Source of the DNA: Paenibacillus sp. PK3_47
GTDB lineage: Bacteria > Bacillota > Bacilli > Paenibacillales > Paenibacillaceae
Length of the DNA stretch: 64,000 bases
Assembly (NCBI RefSeq): GCF_023520895.1
Contig: NZ_CP026029.1
Coordinates: 124,001 to 188,000 of the forward strand
Direction: 5' to 3'
Every line of letters starts with the position of its first letter. The stretch's first letter is position 1. This document shows positions 34,765-44,253 of this stretch, piece after piece. Below the pieces are notes generated by a model. The model saw only the letters and a program-made list of their open reading frames with translations. It ran no database searches and was not told the origin of the DNA. The position numbers and the translations under genes are program-made.

Positions 34765-35030
34765 ACTCTCCCCCTCTTCACCTCTTTGTTGAACCAATGA
34801 ACATATCCGCAGCGGCCGCACGTCAATGTATTCGCTGAGCGATTGGCAAAATCGAGATTTAAAAAACTTAAGAATGCTGTATTTAGCTGCGCAAAGCCAT
34901 GCTCAAAACGGTCGTATCTGCAGTGAACACAAATGACCTCAAGTCCGTTCACCGTATATGGCGCCGGTCCTCTGATCTCTTTGATATTTTTAGAAAAAAT
35001 TTTAAAAAAACGTGCTGCGCCTCCCGCCAA
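34761..35030 (-). CDS. Small zinc-ribbon protein, TTG start
   Basis: 89 residues. Two Cys pairs, CVHC and CGRC, 40 residues apart (C-x2-C...C-x2-C) in a stretch beginning VNGLEVICVHCRYDRFEHGF and ending TCGRCGYVHWF, as in small nucleic-acid-binding zinc-ribbon families. I set the start at TTG 35030 because a perfect AGGAGG stands eight bases before it; the longer frame starting at GTG 35108 has no ribosome site. Its stop overlaps the lipoprotein start (ATGA). Confidence 0.72.
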   Translation of the reverse strand: MAGGAARFFKIFSKNIKEIRGPAPYTVNGLEVICVHCRYDRFEHGFAQLNTAFLSFLNLDFANRSANTLTCGRCGYVHWFNKEVKRGRV

Positions 35031-35173
35031 TATAATAACCTCCTGTCTATGCCTATACTGTTGATACGCCTCCTTAATTTGGAAGTTTCGGAAGCCCGTC
35101 CGTTCCACCTTGTCTTGGGGCCGTCAACACTATATTGTAAACATTACTATATGAAATCAGGGGGTTATATCAT

Positions 35174-36064
35174 TTGAGTAAAACTGCACTTACCTTTTAT
35201 ATTGCAGATGTCTTTGCGGAAAAGAAATACCAGGGCAATCAGCTTGCCGTATTCCGCCATGCAGCCGGTCTGTCCCAACAGGAGATGCAGCAAATTGCCA
35301 AAGAAACGAACTTTGCCGAGACCACTTTTATTCTGTCAGACGCTAAGGTAAACGGCGGTTATGATGTCAAAATATTCACTCCAGATGCCGAGGTCCCGTT
35401 TGCGGGCCATCCGACGCTTGGAACAGCGTACATTATACATAGGGAAATTGAGGACGGTTCTTCTCCTGTTATTCAGCTGAATTTGGGTATAGGCCAAATC
35501 CCGGTGACTCCGGAGACAAGCCGGGAGCTCTGGATGAAGCAAAAAGCACCGCAATTCGGCCGCACCGCCGATGCCGCTGTCATTGCCGAAATTCTCGGCC
35601 TGAAGAGTGATCAGATTGATGATAGATATCCGGTTCAGGAAGTGTGAACGGGACTCCCTTCCATCATTGTACCGCTTCGGAATCTTCACGCCGTCAGACA
35701 ATGTCAGATTAACCATAGTGCCTACAGCAGGTTTCTGCAAGAGCATTTCCGGGCTAACATCCTGGTATTCTGTCCTGAAACCTATAACGGGGACAACAAC
35801 CTGAATGTCAGAGTGTTCTGTGAAGATGCCGGATTTCCGGAGGATGCAGCAACAGGCAGCGCAAAAGGCAACCTGGCCGGGTATTTGCTGGAATATGATT
35901 ATTTTGGCAGCTGTCAGCTGGAGTACCGTGTGGAGCAGGGCTATGAGATCGGCAGGGAATCTCTGCTCAAGATCAGAGCCAGCAAACGCGGGGATGGGTC
36001 CGAGATCAACGTTGGCGGAAAAGTGTTCCTGGTGGCTAAGGGAGAATGGCTGCTGGATACGTAG
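35174..36064 (+). pseudogene. PhzF-family isomerase/epimerase gene with in-frame TGA
   Basis: 297 codons in one frame from TTG 35174 (GGGGG nine bases upstream) to 36064, interrupted once by TGA at 35645-35647 (codon 158). The first part holds YIADVFAEKKYQGNQLAVF and TNFAETTFIL with the catalytic Glu; the second has EDAATGSAKGNLAGYLLEY and SEINVGGKVFLVAKGEWLLD. The family reads PVQEVSTGLP here, so TGA most likely replaces a Ser codon (TCA to TGA). No frame change is needed. Intact, it would be a soluble PhzF-type isomerase/epimerase. An intact relative lies at 52135. Confidence 0.88.
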
Positions 36065-36124
36065 AGGATGTAATACACTTGGAAGCGAATAAATTAGAAT
36101 ATTCTTTTACTCTAGAGAGGAGTG

Positions 36125-36232
36125 ATGTGGTATGAAGAACAGCCATTTTACAGTAGATTTGAGGAAAGTTATCCATTAATTGCAGAGGATGAATTCCTCT
36201 GCGAAGTACAATCGGGGAGGAAGTTGGAATGA
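36125..36232 (+). CDS. Possible 35-residue acidic peptide coupled to GNAT
   Basis: ATG 36125 with AGAGAGG four bases upstream, 35 codons ending at TGA 36230. Its stop overlaps the GNAT ATG (ATGA), a layout favouring translational coupling. Sequence is acidic and aromatic (MWYEEQPFYSRFEESYPLIA...). It may be a real small protein or a leader for the GNAT gene. Confidence 0.45.
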   Translation: MWYEEQPFYSRFEESYPLIAEDEFLCEVQSGRKLE

Positions 36233-36675
36233 TTGTTGAATTAAAGCCAGTGTCGATAGAAAATTGGTATGAGTGCACCAAACTTAAAGTTAGACCAGAC
36301 CAGCTGAATGTGTTTCCTGCACCTGTGGTTTATTGGATTGCAGAATCAAAATATGTAGATAATTTCGAACTACGCGCTGTGTACTCCAAAGAGATTTTGG
36401 TCGGATTTCTCGTATTTTGCACGACTCCGGACATTGATGATAACTACTGGATTCCTGCTGTAATGATTGACGAAAAGCATCAAGCCAGAGGTTATGGCAA
36501 GGCGGCCATAGAAGCTTTGATTCAGTTAATGAGTGGCTTAAATTTCACAAGAATAATGATCGGGCACCGCCCCGACAATCAGATTGCCGAAAAGCTGTAT
36601 GAATCTTTAGGATTTACAAAAGTCAGTGAAGAAGCAATCGACGGAGAAATCATACGTCTGCTGCAAATCGGTTAA
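36229..36675 (+). CDS. GNAT acetyltransferase (spermidine/diamine acetyltransferase-like)
   Basis: 148 residues. Acetyl-CoA loop in VMIDEKHQARGYGKAAIEALI (RxxGxG as ARGYG), then a polar block and IAEKLYESLGF, the final GNAT strand-helix. The start LKPVSIENWYECTKLKV fits the PaiA/BltD/SpeG region. Substrate likely an amine, unproven. AGGAAGTTGG precedes ATG 36229. Confidence 0.85.
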   Translation: MIVELKPVSIENWYECTKLKVRPDQLNVFPAPVVYWIAESKYVDNFELRAVYSKEILVGFLVFCTTPDIDDNYWIPAVMIDEKHQARGYGKAAIEALIQLMSGLNFTRIMIGHRPDNQIAEKLYESLGFTKVSEEAIDGEIIRLLQIG

Positions 36676-36730
36676 CAAAATACAATCACATTAGCGAATG
36701 GAACTGGTTCGAACGGTTAACCAAGAAAAA

Positions 36731-36783
36731 TAATAAAAAGCAGCAGTTCTCCCAAGTAGGGATTGACCCCATTGGGAGGCTGC
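36731..36783 (-). terminator. Terminator of the DUF2207 gene
   Basis: On the minus strand GGCAGCCTCCCAA pairs with TTGGGAG.ACTGC, followed by TTTTTATTATTTTT, just past the stop at 36792. Confidence 0.85.
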
Positions 36784-36791
36784 CGCTCACC

Positions 36792-38744
36792 TCAATCCGC
36801 GCCGGCACCCCCGCCGCCGTCTCCGCCTCCACCGCCGCTGTCGCTACCGCTATAACCGCCGCCGTAGCTGCCGCTGTCACCGGAGTAGCCGCTGCCGCCC
36901 GGGCCGGAAGAGCTGCTGGCGTAAGGCAGGGTCATTTTCCAGGACTCCTCCATATAAGTTACAGGATTCTGGCCCGACAGCATCAGATAGGCTAAAGGTG
37001 CGGCCGCTGCCAGCTCCATAGAAGGCGCTGCCGGTTCAGCCTGCGGCTTGGCACGAAGCAGCTGCGACCGGATCATCCATTTCTCCAGATCATAGACCGG
37101 GATCTCTCCCCTGCTCATTTGCTTCCGGAACAGCTTGACGCTCCGGTAGAGCGCCGCTGTCTCGCGGGATAGAATCATTCGCGGTGTCACACTGATTAAT
37201 ACAATGCACGCAATGATGAACAGGAACATCCGCAGCATCAAATCCGCATCCTGCACTATCATAGCCCCGACTACAGCAGCTCCCCAGAATACGAATACAG
37301 GCCAGTGTTTGCCCGGCTTCCCCAGCATGGTCCACCATAACAGCAGCCCGATCATACCGGATATTACTATAGACCAGACGTCAAACGAATCCAGAAAGTA
37401 GGCGTACAGCATGGCAGCAATAGCTAATACCGGCAGCCCGCCTTTCAACAGCCGCGGTACCCGGTTGCTCATATCCCCTTCTGCTATCATCCCGGAGATC
37501 ACGTCATTCCACCACTGCTGCTCTTTTACTTTAAAGGCCTGAATTTTATAGATGTATTTATTAAAAGAGATCTTCTCCTCTTTCTCCTGCCGGGTCGCCC
37601 CTGCAAGATCGTTCAAAAGGAAGCTTCGTTTACCGTTCCGGCGCTTGAACAGAGCCTCAACCAGCTTGCTTTCGGACTCGGACAAGAGATGCAGGTCCGC
37701 CGTCAGCGTGAACTGGAGACTTTGATCCGGCGCTTGCGGATCCTTGAGAAACCGGCTGTAGGCATTGATCAGGGTTACAGAAGCAAAACCTTTTTCCACC
37801 AGCGAATAGAGTCCGGCCACAAAAGCGTTAAAGTCCCTTTTACCGAGGCGGCCCAGCACATACAGCCTTAGCGGATCTTCTGCCAGCAGCTCATCCGGGT
37901 TGCCACTTCCCTTACGCCGCTGCGGCAGAAGCAGCATAATTACGCTAACAGCAGCTGCGAGAATCGCAAGTGCTATAAGCAGAAGGCCCAGTTCCGCTTT
38001 ACGCTGCTCTTTTACTGCCATAGACTGCATGTACCGGTTCTCCTCAGCCACTGCCGCCTCCAAAGACACCGGTGCTGTGGTCTTAGTCTGGCTGCTCATG
38101 ATTTCAGACGGAAACAGCAGCCGCGTCCCGGTCAAAGAATACATTTCAGACACCGGTGTGGTGAAGCGGACGACCTCGGCCCCTTTTTGCTCCACAATTC
38201 CGTTGGCATCATGAATAAAAGCGTAATATTCTCCAGGATCTACTTGCTCCGGAAACACGAAATCAATAGTGACGTTCTGATAATCCTGATCATGATTGCT
38301 GCCTTCGCCAAAGAAGGGTACGGTCAGATCACTGTAGGTCTCATAGCTTGAAACTGCCTGCTGAAGCGTATAGGTATAGAATATGTATTTGGTTTCATCA
38401 TCTGCCGGGAGCGATGAATAATATCCGTTCCCCTCCTGTGTAACAGAAAGCTGATGCAGCTCCTCCTGCTTGACGAACCCCAATCCGGCAGAGGGATTGC
38501 TTAATTCGTAAGCTTCAAAATTGCTCACACCTGAATGATGCTCTTCATGAATAAACCTTTTGACCCGGTCGTATTTCCCCTTAAAGTTATACGTAAAGAT
38601 CTCATTCACCAGCAGATCTCCATCCGGCTGAATCCAGGCCCGGATTTGCACCTCGTCAATCGAGTACGACCTCGCGTCTGCAACCGGTACAGCAGCAATG
38701 AAGAAGATGATGCTTAACGTCAGCGCCATGAAGTATTTTTTCAT
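36792..38744 (-). CDS. DUF2207 membrane protein with Gly/Ser-rich tail
   Basis: 650 residues. Signal peptide (1-24), an extracellular beta domain (SYSIDEVQIRAWIQPDGDLLVNEIFTYNF is the DUF2207 opening), a helix at about 245-265, a cytoplasmic-looking middle, then helices near 430-520 (LAIAAMLYAYFLD, VWSIVISGMIGLLLWWTML, VFVFWGAAVVGAMIV). The C-terminal 40 residues are SSSGPGGSGYSGDSGSYGG-type and end GGGGDGGGGAGAD, as in many DUF2207 members. Role of the family is unknown. Monocistronic. Confidence 0.85.
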   Translation of the reverse strand: MKKYFMALTLSIIFFIAAVPVADARSYSIDEVQIRAWIQPDGDLLVNEIFTYNFKGKYDRVKRFIHEEHHSGVSNFEAYELSNPSAGLGFVKQEELHQLSVTQEGNGYYSSLPADDETKYIFYTYTLQQAVSSYETYSDLTVPFFGEGSNHDQDYQNVTIDFVFPEQVDPGEYYAFIHDANGIVEQKGAEVVRFTTPVSEMYSLTGTRLLFPSEIMSSQTKTTAPVSLEAAVAEENRYMQSMAVKEQRKAELGLLLIALAILAAAVSVIMLLLPQRRKGSGNPDELLAEDPLRLYVLGRLGKRDFNAFVAGLYSLVEKGFASVTLINAYSRFLKDPQAPDQSLQFTLTADLHLLSESESKLVEALFKRRNGKRSFLLNDLAGATRQEKEEKISFNKYIYKIQAFKVKEQQWWNDVISGMIAEGDMSNRVPRLLKGGLPVLAIAAMLYAYFLDSFDVWSIVISGMIGLLLWWTMLGKPGKHWPVFVFWGAAVVGAMIVQDADLMLRMFLFIIACIVLISVTPRMILSRETAALYRSVKLFRKQMSRGEIPVYDLEKWMIRSQLLRAKPQAEPAAPSMELAAAAPLAYLMLSGQNPVTYMEESWKMTLPYASSSSGPGGSGYSGDSGSYGGGYSGSDSGGGGGDGGGGAGAD

Positions 38745-38905
38745 CCTAATTAATCCTCCGGCAATACTTAGTGTATAGTTATGAAATATAAAGATTTAAC
38801 TATTTAACCTCCTTATTTAACCTTAAATCAAATTTTAAAATCAATAGTTCTCTGGCAGGAATTACACTTTACTTGTAGAATTACTGACAAGCAGCAGAGA
38901 GGGGT

Positions 38906-40093
38906 ATGACAGTGGCCTTAGGCGAAAACAACTTACGTCTATCATTAATTCCAGCTATTCCGTTGATATTAGACACCCATTTTCAATCTATGACCCGGAA
39001 AAATTCAGAGTCTGCTTTGTTCATTGATACATATAGGGATCAGCTGGATCTATTATTCACAAGGGCGATTTCTAATATGGTTGAAGGCCTGTTTCTGGAA
39101 TCTGCTGATTACGAGGCATATCTGAAAGATTCCGAGCAGGAGGCTTTTGAGCAAGGGGTATTTACAGCAGATATCTTCGGGAATCATGTGGATGTCATTC
39201 TGGAAATGAGCAAGGACCTTAACCTGACGTCCCAAAATATCATGTTCGAAATCATTGAAAATATGAGCATGGATTCTTCGGAACGGCTGTTTCTGTATAA
39301 AAGGTTAATGGAATGCAACTGGACACGGTTTACAGGTTATGCAGAAGGTTATCTGTCCAATAAGAACAAGCAGATTGACCATCTGCACGAACAAAAAATA
39401 GCGGTCATGGGACAGATGGCTGCCGGCATGGCACATGAAATACGCAATCCGCTGGCGTCGATCAAAGGTTTTGCCCAGCTCGTCAACCACAGGCTGTGCG
39501 AGCCTGTCATCCAAGTGAATGAACTGCGCGCCTACCTTGACATTACCATCAAGGAGATTGATGCCTTGAACGGGCTGGTTACCGACTTTCTTGTCCTTTC
39601 CCGCCGGGGCGACAGCAGCAAAAGTGACGCAAAAGTATTTAATATTATAGAAGTCCTACATAGAGTAAATAACATAGTAAACCAACTCATACTTAGCGAT
39701 GACATATCGCTCACCGTGCATTATACGCAGGAGCCGCTGCTGACGCTGGGGAACGCTTCCCAGCTTGAACAGGTGTTCCTGAATATCCTCAAAAACAGTA
39801 TTGATGCCTTCTCCTCCTTCAAGGGCTGTCTGGAAATTACCGCTGCCACAGATCCGGACAATCACGAAATCATTCTTAGGTTTACAGATAACGGGGATGG
39901 CATTCCGCAGGAGGTTTTGAACCGGATCTTTGATCCTTTCTTTACAACAAAGGCTAAGGGAACCGGGATTGGACTATCCATCTGCCGGCAGCTGATTGAA
40001 ATGTACGGCGGGCGGATTGTGATAGATTCGACAATTCATGTGGGAACCACTGTGACGATTATTTTACCTTGGATATCCAGTGAACAGGAATAA
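38906..40093 (+). CDS. Cytoplasmic sensor histidine kinase (sporulation-kinase-like)
   Basis: 395 residues, no membrane helix. The N-terminal 150 residues form a helical sensor region of unknown type. The kinase core has phospho-accepting H177 in MAHEIRNPLASIKGFAQL, N-box NILKNSIDAFSS, and G boxes FTDNGDGIP and GTGIGLSICRQL. The sequence resembles the KinA-E/phosphorelay kinases of Bacillus and Paenibacillus; no response regulator lies beside it. Starts with GAGAGGGG before ATG. Confidence 0.86.
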   Translation: MTVALGENNLRLSLIPAIPLILDTHFQSMTRKNSESALFIDTYRDQLDLLFTRAISNMVEGLFLESADYEAYLKDSEQEAFEQGVFTADIFGNHVDVILEMSKDLNLTSQNIMFEIIENMSMDSSERLFLYKRLMECNWTRFTGYAEGYLSNKNKQIDHLHEQKIAVMGQMAAGMAHEIRNPLASIKGFAQLVNHRLCEPVIQVNELRAYLDITIKEIDALNGLVTDFLVLSRRGDSSKSDAKVFNIIEVLHRVNNIVNQLILSDDISLTVHYTQEPLLTLGNASQLEQVFLNILKNSIDAFSSFKGCLEITAATDPDNHEIILRFTDNGDGIPQEVLNRIFDPFFTTKAKGTGIGLSICRQLIEMYGGRIVIDSTIHVGTTVTIILPWISSEQE

Positions 40094-40200
40094 AAAAGAA
40101 TAGATGAACGCCACCCTGCATCACTTTGAAATTACAGCCTGATCATGTTGCACCAAACTTCGTTTCTGATCATACATAAGTGGTAAGAAAGAAGGGCGGG

Positions 40201-41031
40201 ATGCAGGTGGGTAACAATAAAGATATGGAACAGCGGGCCATCTTTCTGGCTGCCGTGTGCGGACAGACTTACGCCCAGTTTACACACACTGACGGCTCAT
40301 TTGTTGTTCCGCTGCATTATTCCCTCTGTCATACGATTGAAGCCAGATCCATGAACTCGGTATGGGAAGTTTTCGGCTTTATTATTGAATCGCCGGAGGA
40401 GGTTATTATTGCCTTTCGGGGAACAAGCTCAACATCCAATTGGGTCTCCAACATGAACGCCTCGCAAAAAAATTTCAAATACATCAAAGAAGCTTGCCTT
40501 ACCCACCGCGGGTTTACGGATATATATGCTTCAGCCCGGGACGGAATTATCTCGGTACTCGGCAGCTTGTCTCCAGAGAAAGCTTTATTTGTAACCGGAC
40601 ACAGCCTCGGCGGTGCACTCGCTGCCCTTTGCGCAGTGGATGCTGCGGCCAATACGCATTACCGCTTCCCCAGCTTGTATACCTATGGCGCACCCCGTAC
40701 CGGCGACCCTGATTTCGCCAAAGCCGCCGCGAAGTATGTTCCGCACAGCTTCCGCATTGCCAATCCTTTTGACCTCGTAACCTATGTCCCGCCATCCATT
40801 TACAAGCTGCCTAAACGCAGCAAAAAATATTATTATACTCACAATCAGACCCGTTACCCGCTGTCTTTTCAGAACGGGGCTGTCCCCCTAAATCACATGA
40901 TCGGAAGCTACTACGCAGCGCTGGCCAAGCTCCAGCCGGAGTTCGCAGAATTGCTGCGGGTTACGAATCCCGGCCTCTGCCCGATCATTGAGGTGAAGCC
41001 GGCTCAGACACGGACGACAATGGCGGAGTAG
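40201..41031 (+). CDS. Lipase (class 3) alpha/beta-hydrolase
   Basis: 276 residues from ATG 40201 (GAAGG five bases upstream; GTG 40180 is possible). Nucleophile elbow with S135 in VTGHSLGGALA, Asp in NPFDLVTYVPP, and a C-terminal His in LNHMIGSY complete the triad. No signal peptide, so it may act inside the cell or leave by another route. The gap to the convergent EcfT gene is only five bases. Confidence 0.85.
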   Translation: MQVGNNKDMEQRAIFLAAVCGQTYAQFTHTDGSFVVPLHYSLCHTIEARSMNSVWEVFGFIIESPEEVIIAFRGTSSTSNWVSNMNASQKNFKYIKEACLTHRGFTDIYASARDGIISVLGSLSPEKALFVTGHSLGGALAALCAVDAAANTHYRFPSLYTYGAPRTGDPDFAKAAAKYVPHSFRIANPFDLVTYVPPSIYKLPKRSKKYYYTHNQTRYPLSFQNGAVPLNHMIGSYYAALAKLQPEFAELLRVTNPGLCPIIEVKPAQTRTTMAE

Positions 41032-41036
41032 AACCG

Positions 41037-41840
41037 TTATATTCCTGCACTTTGTAATAACAGCAGGACCGCAGCTATTACCACAACCGTGCCACCGGCC
41101 TGATAATCAATACGCTGCAAGTGCAGCTGCCTGTACTCTGTCCGTCCCTTCCCTTTGCCGAAAGCCCGGGCATCAATTGCATGACTTAACTGCTCCGCCC
41201 GCCCAATAACCGTGAACAGCAGCGGGACAATGACCGGAATATATGCAACCATTCTTTTGGGCAACGGCAGGGCTGCCAGATCGTAACCTCTCGCTTTTTG
41301 GGCCAGCAGAATACGGTCAAGCTCCTGCATAATCGTCGGGATAAACCGGATTGCAATGACGATCATCAGCGAAAACTGCTCTACGGGCACATGTAATCTC
41401 GATAGAGGAGCCATCAGCTTGGTCAGACCTTGGGCCAGTACCAGCGGCTGAGTGGTTAGCGTCAGAAGCGAAGACAGCCAGACCAGCAGGACAATCCGCC
41501 ATACAAATTGAATCCCGGTCTGCAGACCCTCTGAAGTCACCCCGATGATCCCCCAGGACCAAATTACTTGCCCTTGTATGAACAAGGCATTATACACAAG
41601 GGTAAACATCAATATGAACCATAGGGGCTTTAGTCCCCTGAGAAACAGCCCAAATGAAATTCCGGACAACCTGATTAGTCCCGTAACAACAACGGTTGCC
41701 GCAGTATAGCCAATGTAACTGTTCAGCATAATAAAGCTCAGCAGCAGCAGGAACACGGCGAGGATTTTGGTGCGGGGATCGAGGCGGTGCAGGAGGGAAT
41801 GTGTCTCTACATATTGTCCGATTAAAATGTTATTGTTCAT
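41037..41840 (-). CDS. ecfT: EcfT transmembrane coupling protein of the ECF transporter
   Basis: 267 residues, about five membrane helices and the coupling helices with Ala-Arg-X motifs QKARGYDLAALP and DARAFGKGKGR that grip the two ATPases. Joined by a four-base ATGA overlap to ecfA2. Together with EcfA1, EcfA2 and BioY it makes a complete vitamin importer. Confidence 0.93.
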   Translation of the reverse strand: MNNNILIGQYVETHSLLHRLDPRTKILAVFLLLLSFIMLNSYIGYTAATVVVTGLIRLSGISFGLFLRGLKPLWFILMFTLVYNALFIQGQVIWSWGIIGVTSEGLQTGIQFVWRIVLLVWLSSLLTLTTQPLVLAQGLTKLMAPLSRLHVPVEQFSLMIVIAIRFIPTIMQELDRILLAQKARGYDLAALPLPKRMVAYIPVIVPLLFTVIGRAEQLSHAIDARAFGKGKGRTEYRQLHLQRIDYQAGGTVVVIAAVLLLLQSAGI

Positions 41841-42688
41841 TTCAGAATACCCTGAGCCAATATTGGCTGCACCGCAGCAAAAATATCCTGTTCCCTGCAG
41901 CCCGCAGCATTCACCCGTTGTCCGGTTAACGCCTCTGCCAGCTGAAGCAGCTGCACGGTTTCCGGCAGCGCCAGTCCCGCTTGCTCCAGCACCGCTGTCT
42001 GTTCCAGAAACAGTGTGTCTGCACCATAATGCCCTAACAAATGACCCTCTGCCAAAACCACCACTTCATCGGAATACTCTGCGACATCCTCCATATGGTG
42101 GGAAATGAACAGAATAGTGCGGTTATTCTGCTGCTGCCATGCTTGTAACATCCGCAAAAGCTGTGCCCGGCTCACCGGATCAATACCGGCCGTCGGTTCA
42201 TCCAGAATCAGCAGCCGCGGGTTCATTATCAGCACCGAGGCGATGGCTACCTTGCGTTTCTGTCCTCCGCTTAATTGAAAAGGAACGCTGTCCAGAATTT
42301 CCCGCGGCAGCCCGAGCTGCGGCAGGATGCTGTCCACCGCCTCTGTAATCTGCTGCGCAGAATATCCCTTCAGCTTTGGAGCAAAGGCCAGTTCCTTCCC
42401 TACAGTGGTCTCAAACAGCTGATGCTCCGGATATTGAAACACAAACCCGATATCGTCTATCACCTTCGGCCTTCCTTTGGCATCCCGCGGTACCGGCTTC
42501 TGATCCATCAGGTACTCTCCCTGTGACACCTGAACCAGACCCTTCAACACCTGCACAAAGGTGGATTTGCCCGCGCCGGTCTGTCCGATAACTGAAATCC
42601 ACCGGCCTTCTTCCAGGATACAGCTGATATCCTGCAGCGCCGCATTTCCGGCATGATTGACGCTGACTCCCTTTAACTCCCAGACCAT
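41837..42688 (-). CDS. ecfA2: EcfA2 ATPase of the ECF transporter
   Basis: 283 residues: Walker A GQTGAGKST, Q-loop FQYPEHQLF, LSGGQKRKVAIASVL, Walker B LLILDEPTAGIDP, H-loop FISHHME. The FQYPEHQ pattern marks an energy-coupling-factor ATPase. It starts 16 bases inside the end of ecfA1. Confidence 0.93.
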   Translation of the reverse strand: MVWELKGVSVNHAGNAALQDISCILEEGRWISVIGQTGAGKSTFVQVLKGLVQVSQGEYLMDQKPVPRDAKGRPKVIDDIGFVFQYPEHQLFETTVGKELAFAPKLKGYSAQQITEAVDSILPQLGLPREILDSVPFQLSGGQKRKVAIASVLIMNPRLLILDEPTAGIDPVSRAQLLRMLQAWQQQNNRTILFISHHMEDVAEYSDEVVVLAEGHLLGHYGADTLFLEQTAVLEQAGLALPETVQLLQLAEALTGQRVNAAGCREQDIFAAVQPILAQGILK

Positions 42689-43473
42689 TGCCTGCGGATC
42701 ATCTCCTTCCAGTCTCCTGTCAGCGGCGTGCCGGGCTGGAGCATGCGATGTAACCGGACCGCAAAAGGAAGGCCCAATTGATAATCGGCAGCATTCATCG
42801 TATCAAAAAAAGTTAAGGGATCGCCGTCATACGCAAGCCGTCCCTGATCCATCAGCAGCATGCGCCCGGCTTCCAGCACTTCTTCCATATGGTGGGTAAT
42901 ATGTATGACCGTCATTCCCTGCCGGTGCAGGTCATGCATAATGCCAAGCACCTGCTTCCTGCCTTCCGGATCGAGCATGGAGGTGGCCTCGTCAAAAATC
43001 ATCGCCTGCGGCTGCATTGCCAGAACCGCAGCAATCGCCACGCGCTGCTTCTGTCCGCCGGACAACAGATGAGGCTGCGCTTCCCGGCAGTGATCCATCT
43101 GAACAGCCTGCAGGCTGTAGTCAAGCCGGCGCCCGATCTCCTCACGCGGCAGCCGGATATTTTCCAGTCCGAAGATCACTTCATCCATCACCGTTGTAGT
43201 AATAAACTGATCCTCCGGATTCTGAAAAATAAACCCGACCCCCTCATGAATTGCTTCAAGCTCTGTGGGCTTTGCGGTGTCCAGCTCCTTGAAGGTAACC
43301 TTTCCCTTCTTCGGAAGCAGCAGCCCGTCCATAAGCTTGGCAATTGTTGATTTGCCGCAGCCGTTCGCCCCGGCGATAGCTACAAATTCCCCGGCACCGA
43401 TCGTAAAGCTGAGGTCTTCCAGGATGACCTGTCCTTTTTGATAATAAAAATGCACCTGATCAAACGTGATCAT
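42673..43473 (-). CDS. ecfA1: EcfA1 ATPase of the ECF transporter
   Basis: 266 residues: Walker A GANGCGKST, FQNPEDQF, LSGGQKQRVAIAAVL, Walker B AMIFDEATSMLDP, H-loop ITHHME. The FQNPEDQ pattern and neighbours identify it as EcfA1. It follows bioY by 15 bases. Confidence 0.93.
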   Translation of the reverse strand: MITFDQVHFYYQKGQVILEDLSFTIGAGEFVAIAGANGCGKSTIAKLMDGLLLPKKGKVTFKELDTAKPTELEAIHEGVGFIFQNPEDQFITTTVMDEVIFGLENIRLPREEIGRRLDYSLQAVQMDHCREAQPHLLSGGQKQRVAIAAVLAMQPQAMIFDEATSMLDPEGRKQVLGIMHDLHRQGMTVIHITHHMEEVLEAGRMLLMDQGRLAYDGDPLTFFDTMNAADYQLGLPFAVRLHRMLQPGTPLTGDWKEMIRRQWSGS

Positions 43474-43488
43474 CCCTGCACCGCCTTT

Positions 43489-44040
43489 TTAATGCCTGAC
43501 TCTCTCCTGGACCGGACTAATGGCTTTCAGTTGTACCGCAATAAGCGAGGCGACAACCGCCTTAATGATATCCCCCGGCAAAAATGCCACCGATCCTGTA
43601 AGTGCCGCCCATATAGAGGTATTCGTAATGAGTGCCATCACCGGCGCACCGATCAGACTGACCAGCACAACCCCGAACACAAAATTAATGATCATCAGCT
43701 TCCATACGGACAGCTTGTTCCAGATTTTCTCAGTCATATACCCGGTCAGGAACGCAGCCACCGGCCAGCTGAACACATATCCGGCAGTCGGTCCTGCCAG
43801 TGCTGACAGTCCCCCGCGTCCTCCTGATAACAGCGGCAGTCCGATAGCGACCAGGACGATAAACAAGATCAAGCTCAGCGCCCCTGTCTTCTTCCCCAGA
43901 AAACATCCCGCCAGCATAACCCCTAATGTCTGGGCGGTAACAGGTACCGGAATAAAACCAAGCGGAATAGCCGGTATCATGCCGAGCACACCGACGAATG
44001 CAGCAAAGATTGCCGCATACACCATTTCTTTTGTTGTCAT
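43489..44040 (-). CDS. bioY: BioY biotin-specific S component
   Basis: 183 residues, six hydrophobic segments, with the BioY hallmark GLPLLSGGRGGLSALAGPTAGYVFSWPVAAF near the middle. It captures biotin and docks on EcfT. ATG 44040 has GGAGG eight bases upstream; the longer frame from 44088 is not family-like. First gene of the bioY-ecfA1-ecfA2-ecfT operon. A half-site like a BirA box (TTGTAAACC at about 44132-44140) lies upstream but its partner is not visible. Confidence 0.93.
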   Translation of the reverse strand: MTTKEMVYAAIFAAFVGVLGMIPAIPLGFIPVPVTAQTLGVMLAGCFLGKKTGALSLILFIVLVAIGLPLLSGGRGGLSALAGPTAGYVFSWPVAAFLTGYMTEKIWNKLSVWKLMIINFVFGVVLVSLIGAPVMALITNTSIWAALTGSVAFLPGDIIKAVVASLIAVQLKAISPVQERVRH

Positions 44041-44201
44041 ATCACGTACCTCCCATTGTTTGTTCACCATTGCTGACGTCTGCTGCAAGCAGTCTATTAT
44101 GTACAGTCAGAATCATATCTTGAACTGTGAAAATTGTAAACCTTGGACTTCACGAATGAGCATCCGAAGTGAGATTTTCATCACAGAAAAAAGGTAACCT
44201 A

Positions 44202-44222
44202 TTACATATACTGGATACGTAA
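44202..44222. promoter_or_regulatory. Candidate MarR operator
   Basis: TTACATAT-ACTGG-ATACGTAA, arms matching at 7 of 8 positions, set 32 bp before the MarR start. It is framed by a longer inverted repeat, AAGGTAAC (44191) and GTTACCTT (44226). Confidence 0.55.
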
Positions 44223-44253
44223 CTTGTTACCTTTTTACAGGGAGGGAAATGCA

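Noticed and set aside
35031..35108. N-terminal extension of the zinc ribbon protein
   Set aside because: No ribosome site before GTG 35108, while AGGAGG stands eight bases before TTG 35030.
35645..35647. Selenocysteine or TGA-as-Trp recoding
   Set aside because: The expected residue here is Ser (and Trp at 50061), there is no obvious insertion-element hairpin right after either codon, and other genes use TGA as a true stop.
44130..44175. BirA operator in front of bioY
   Set aside because: One half-site (TTGTAAACC) is present but the matching inverted half at the expected distance is not seen.
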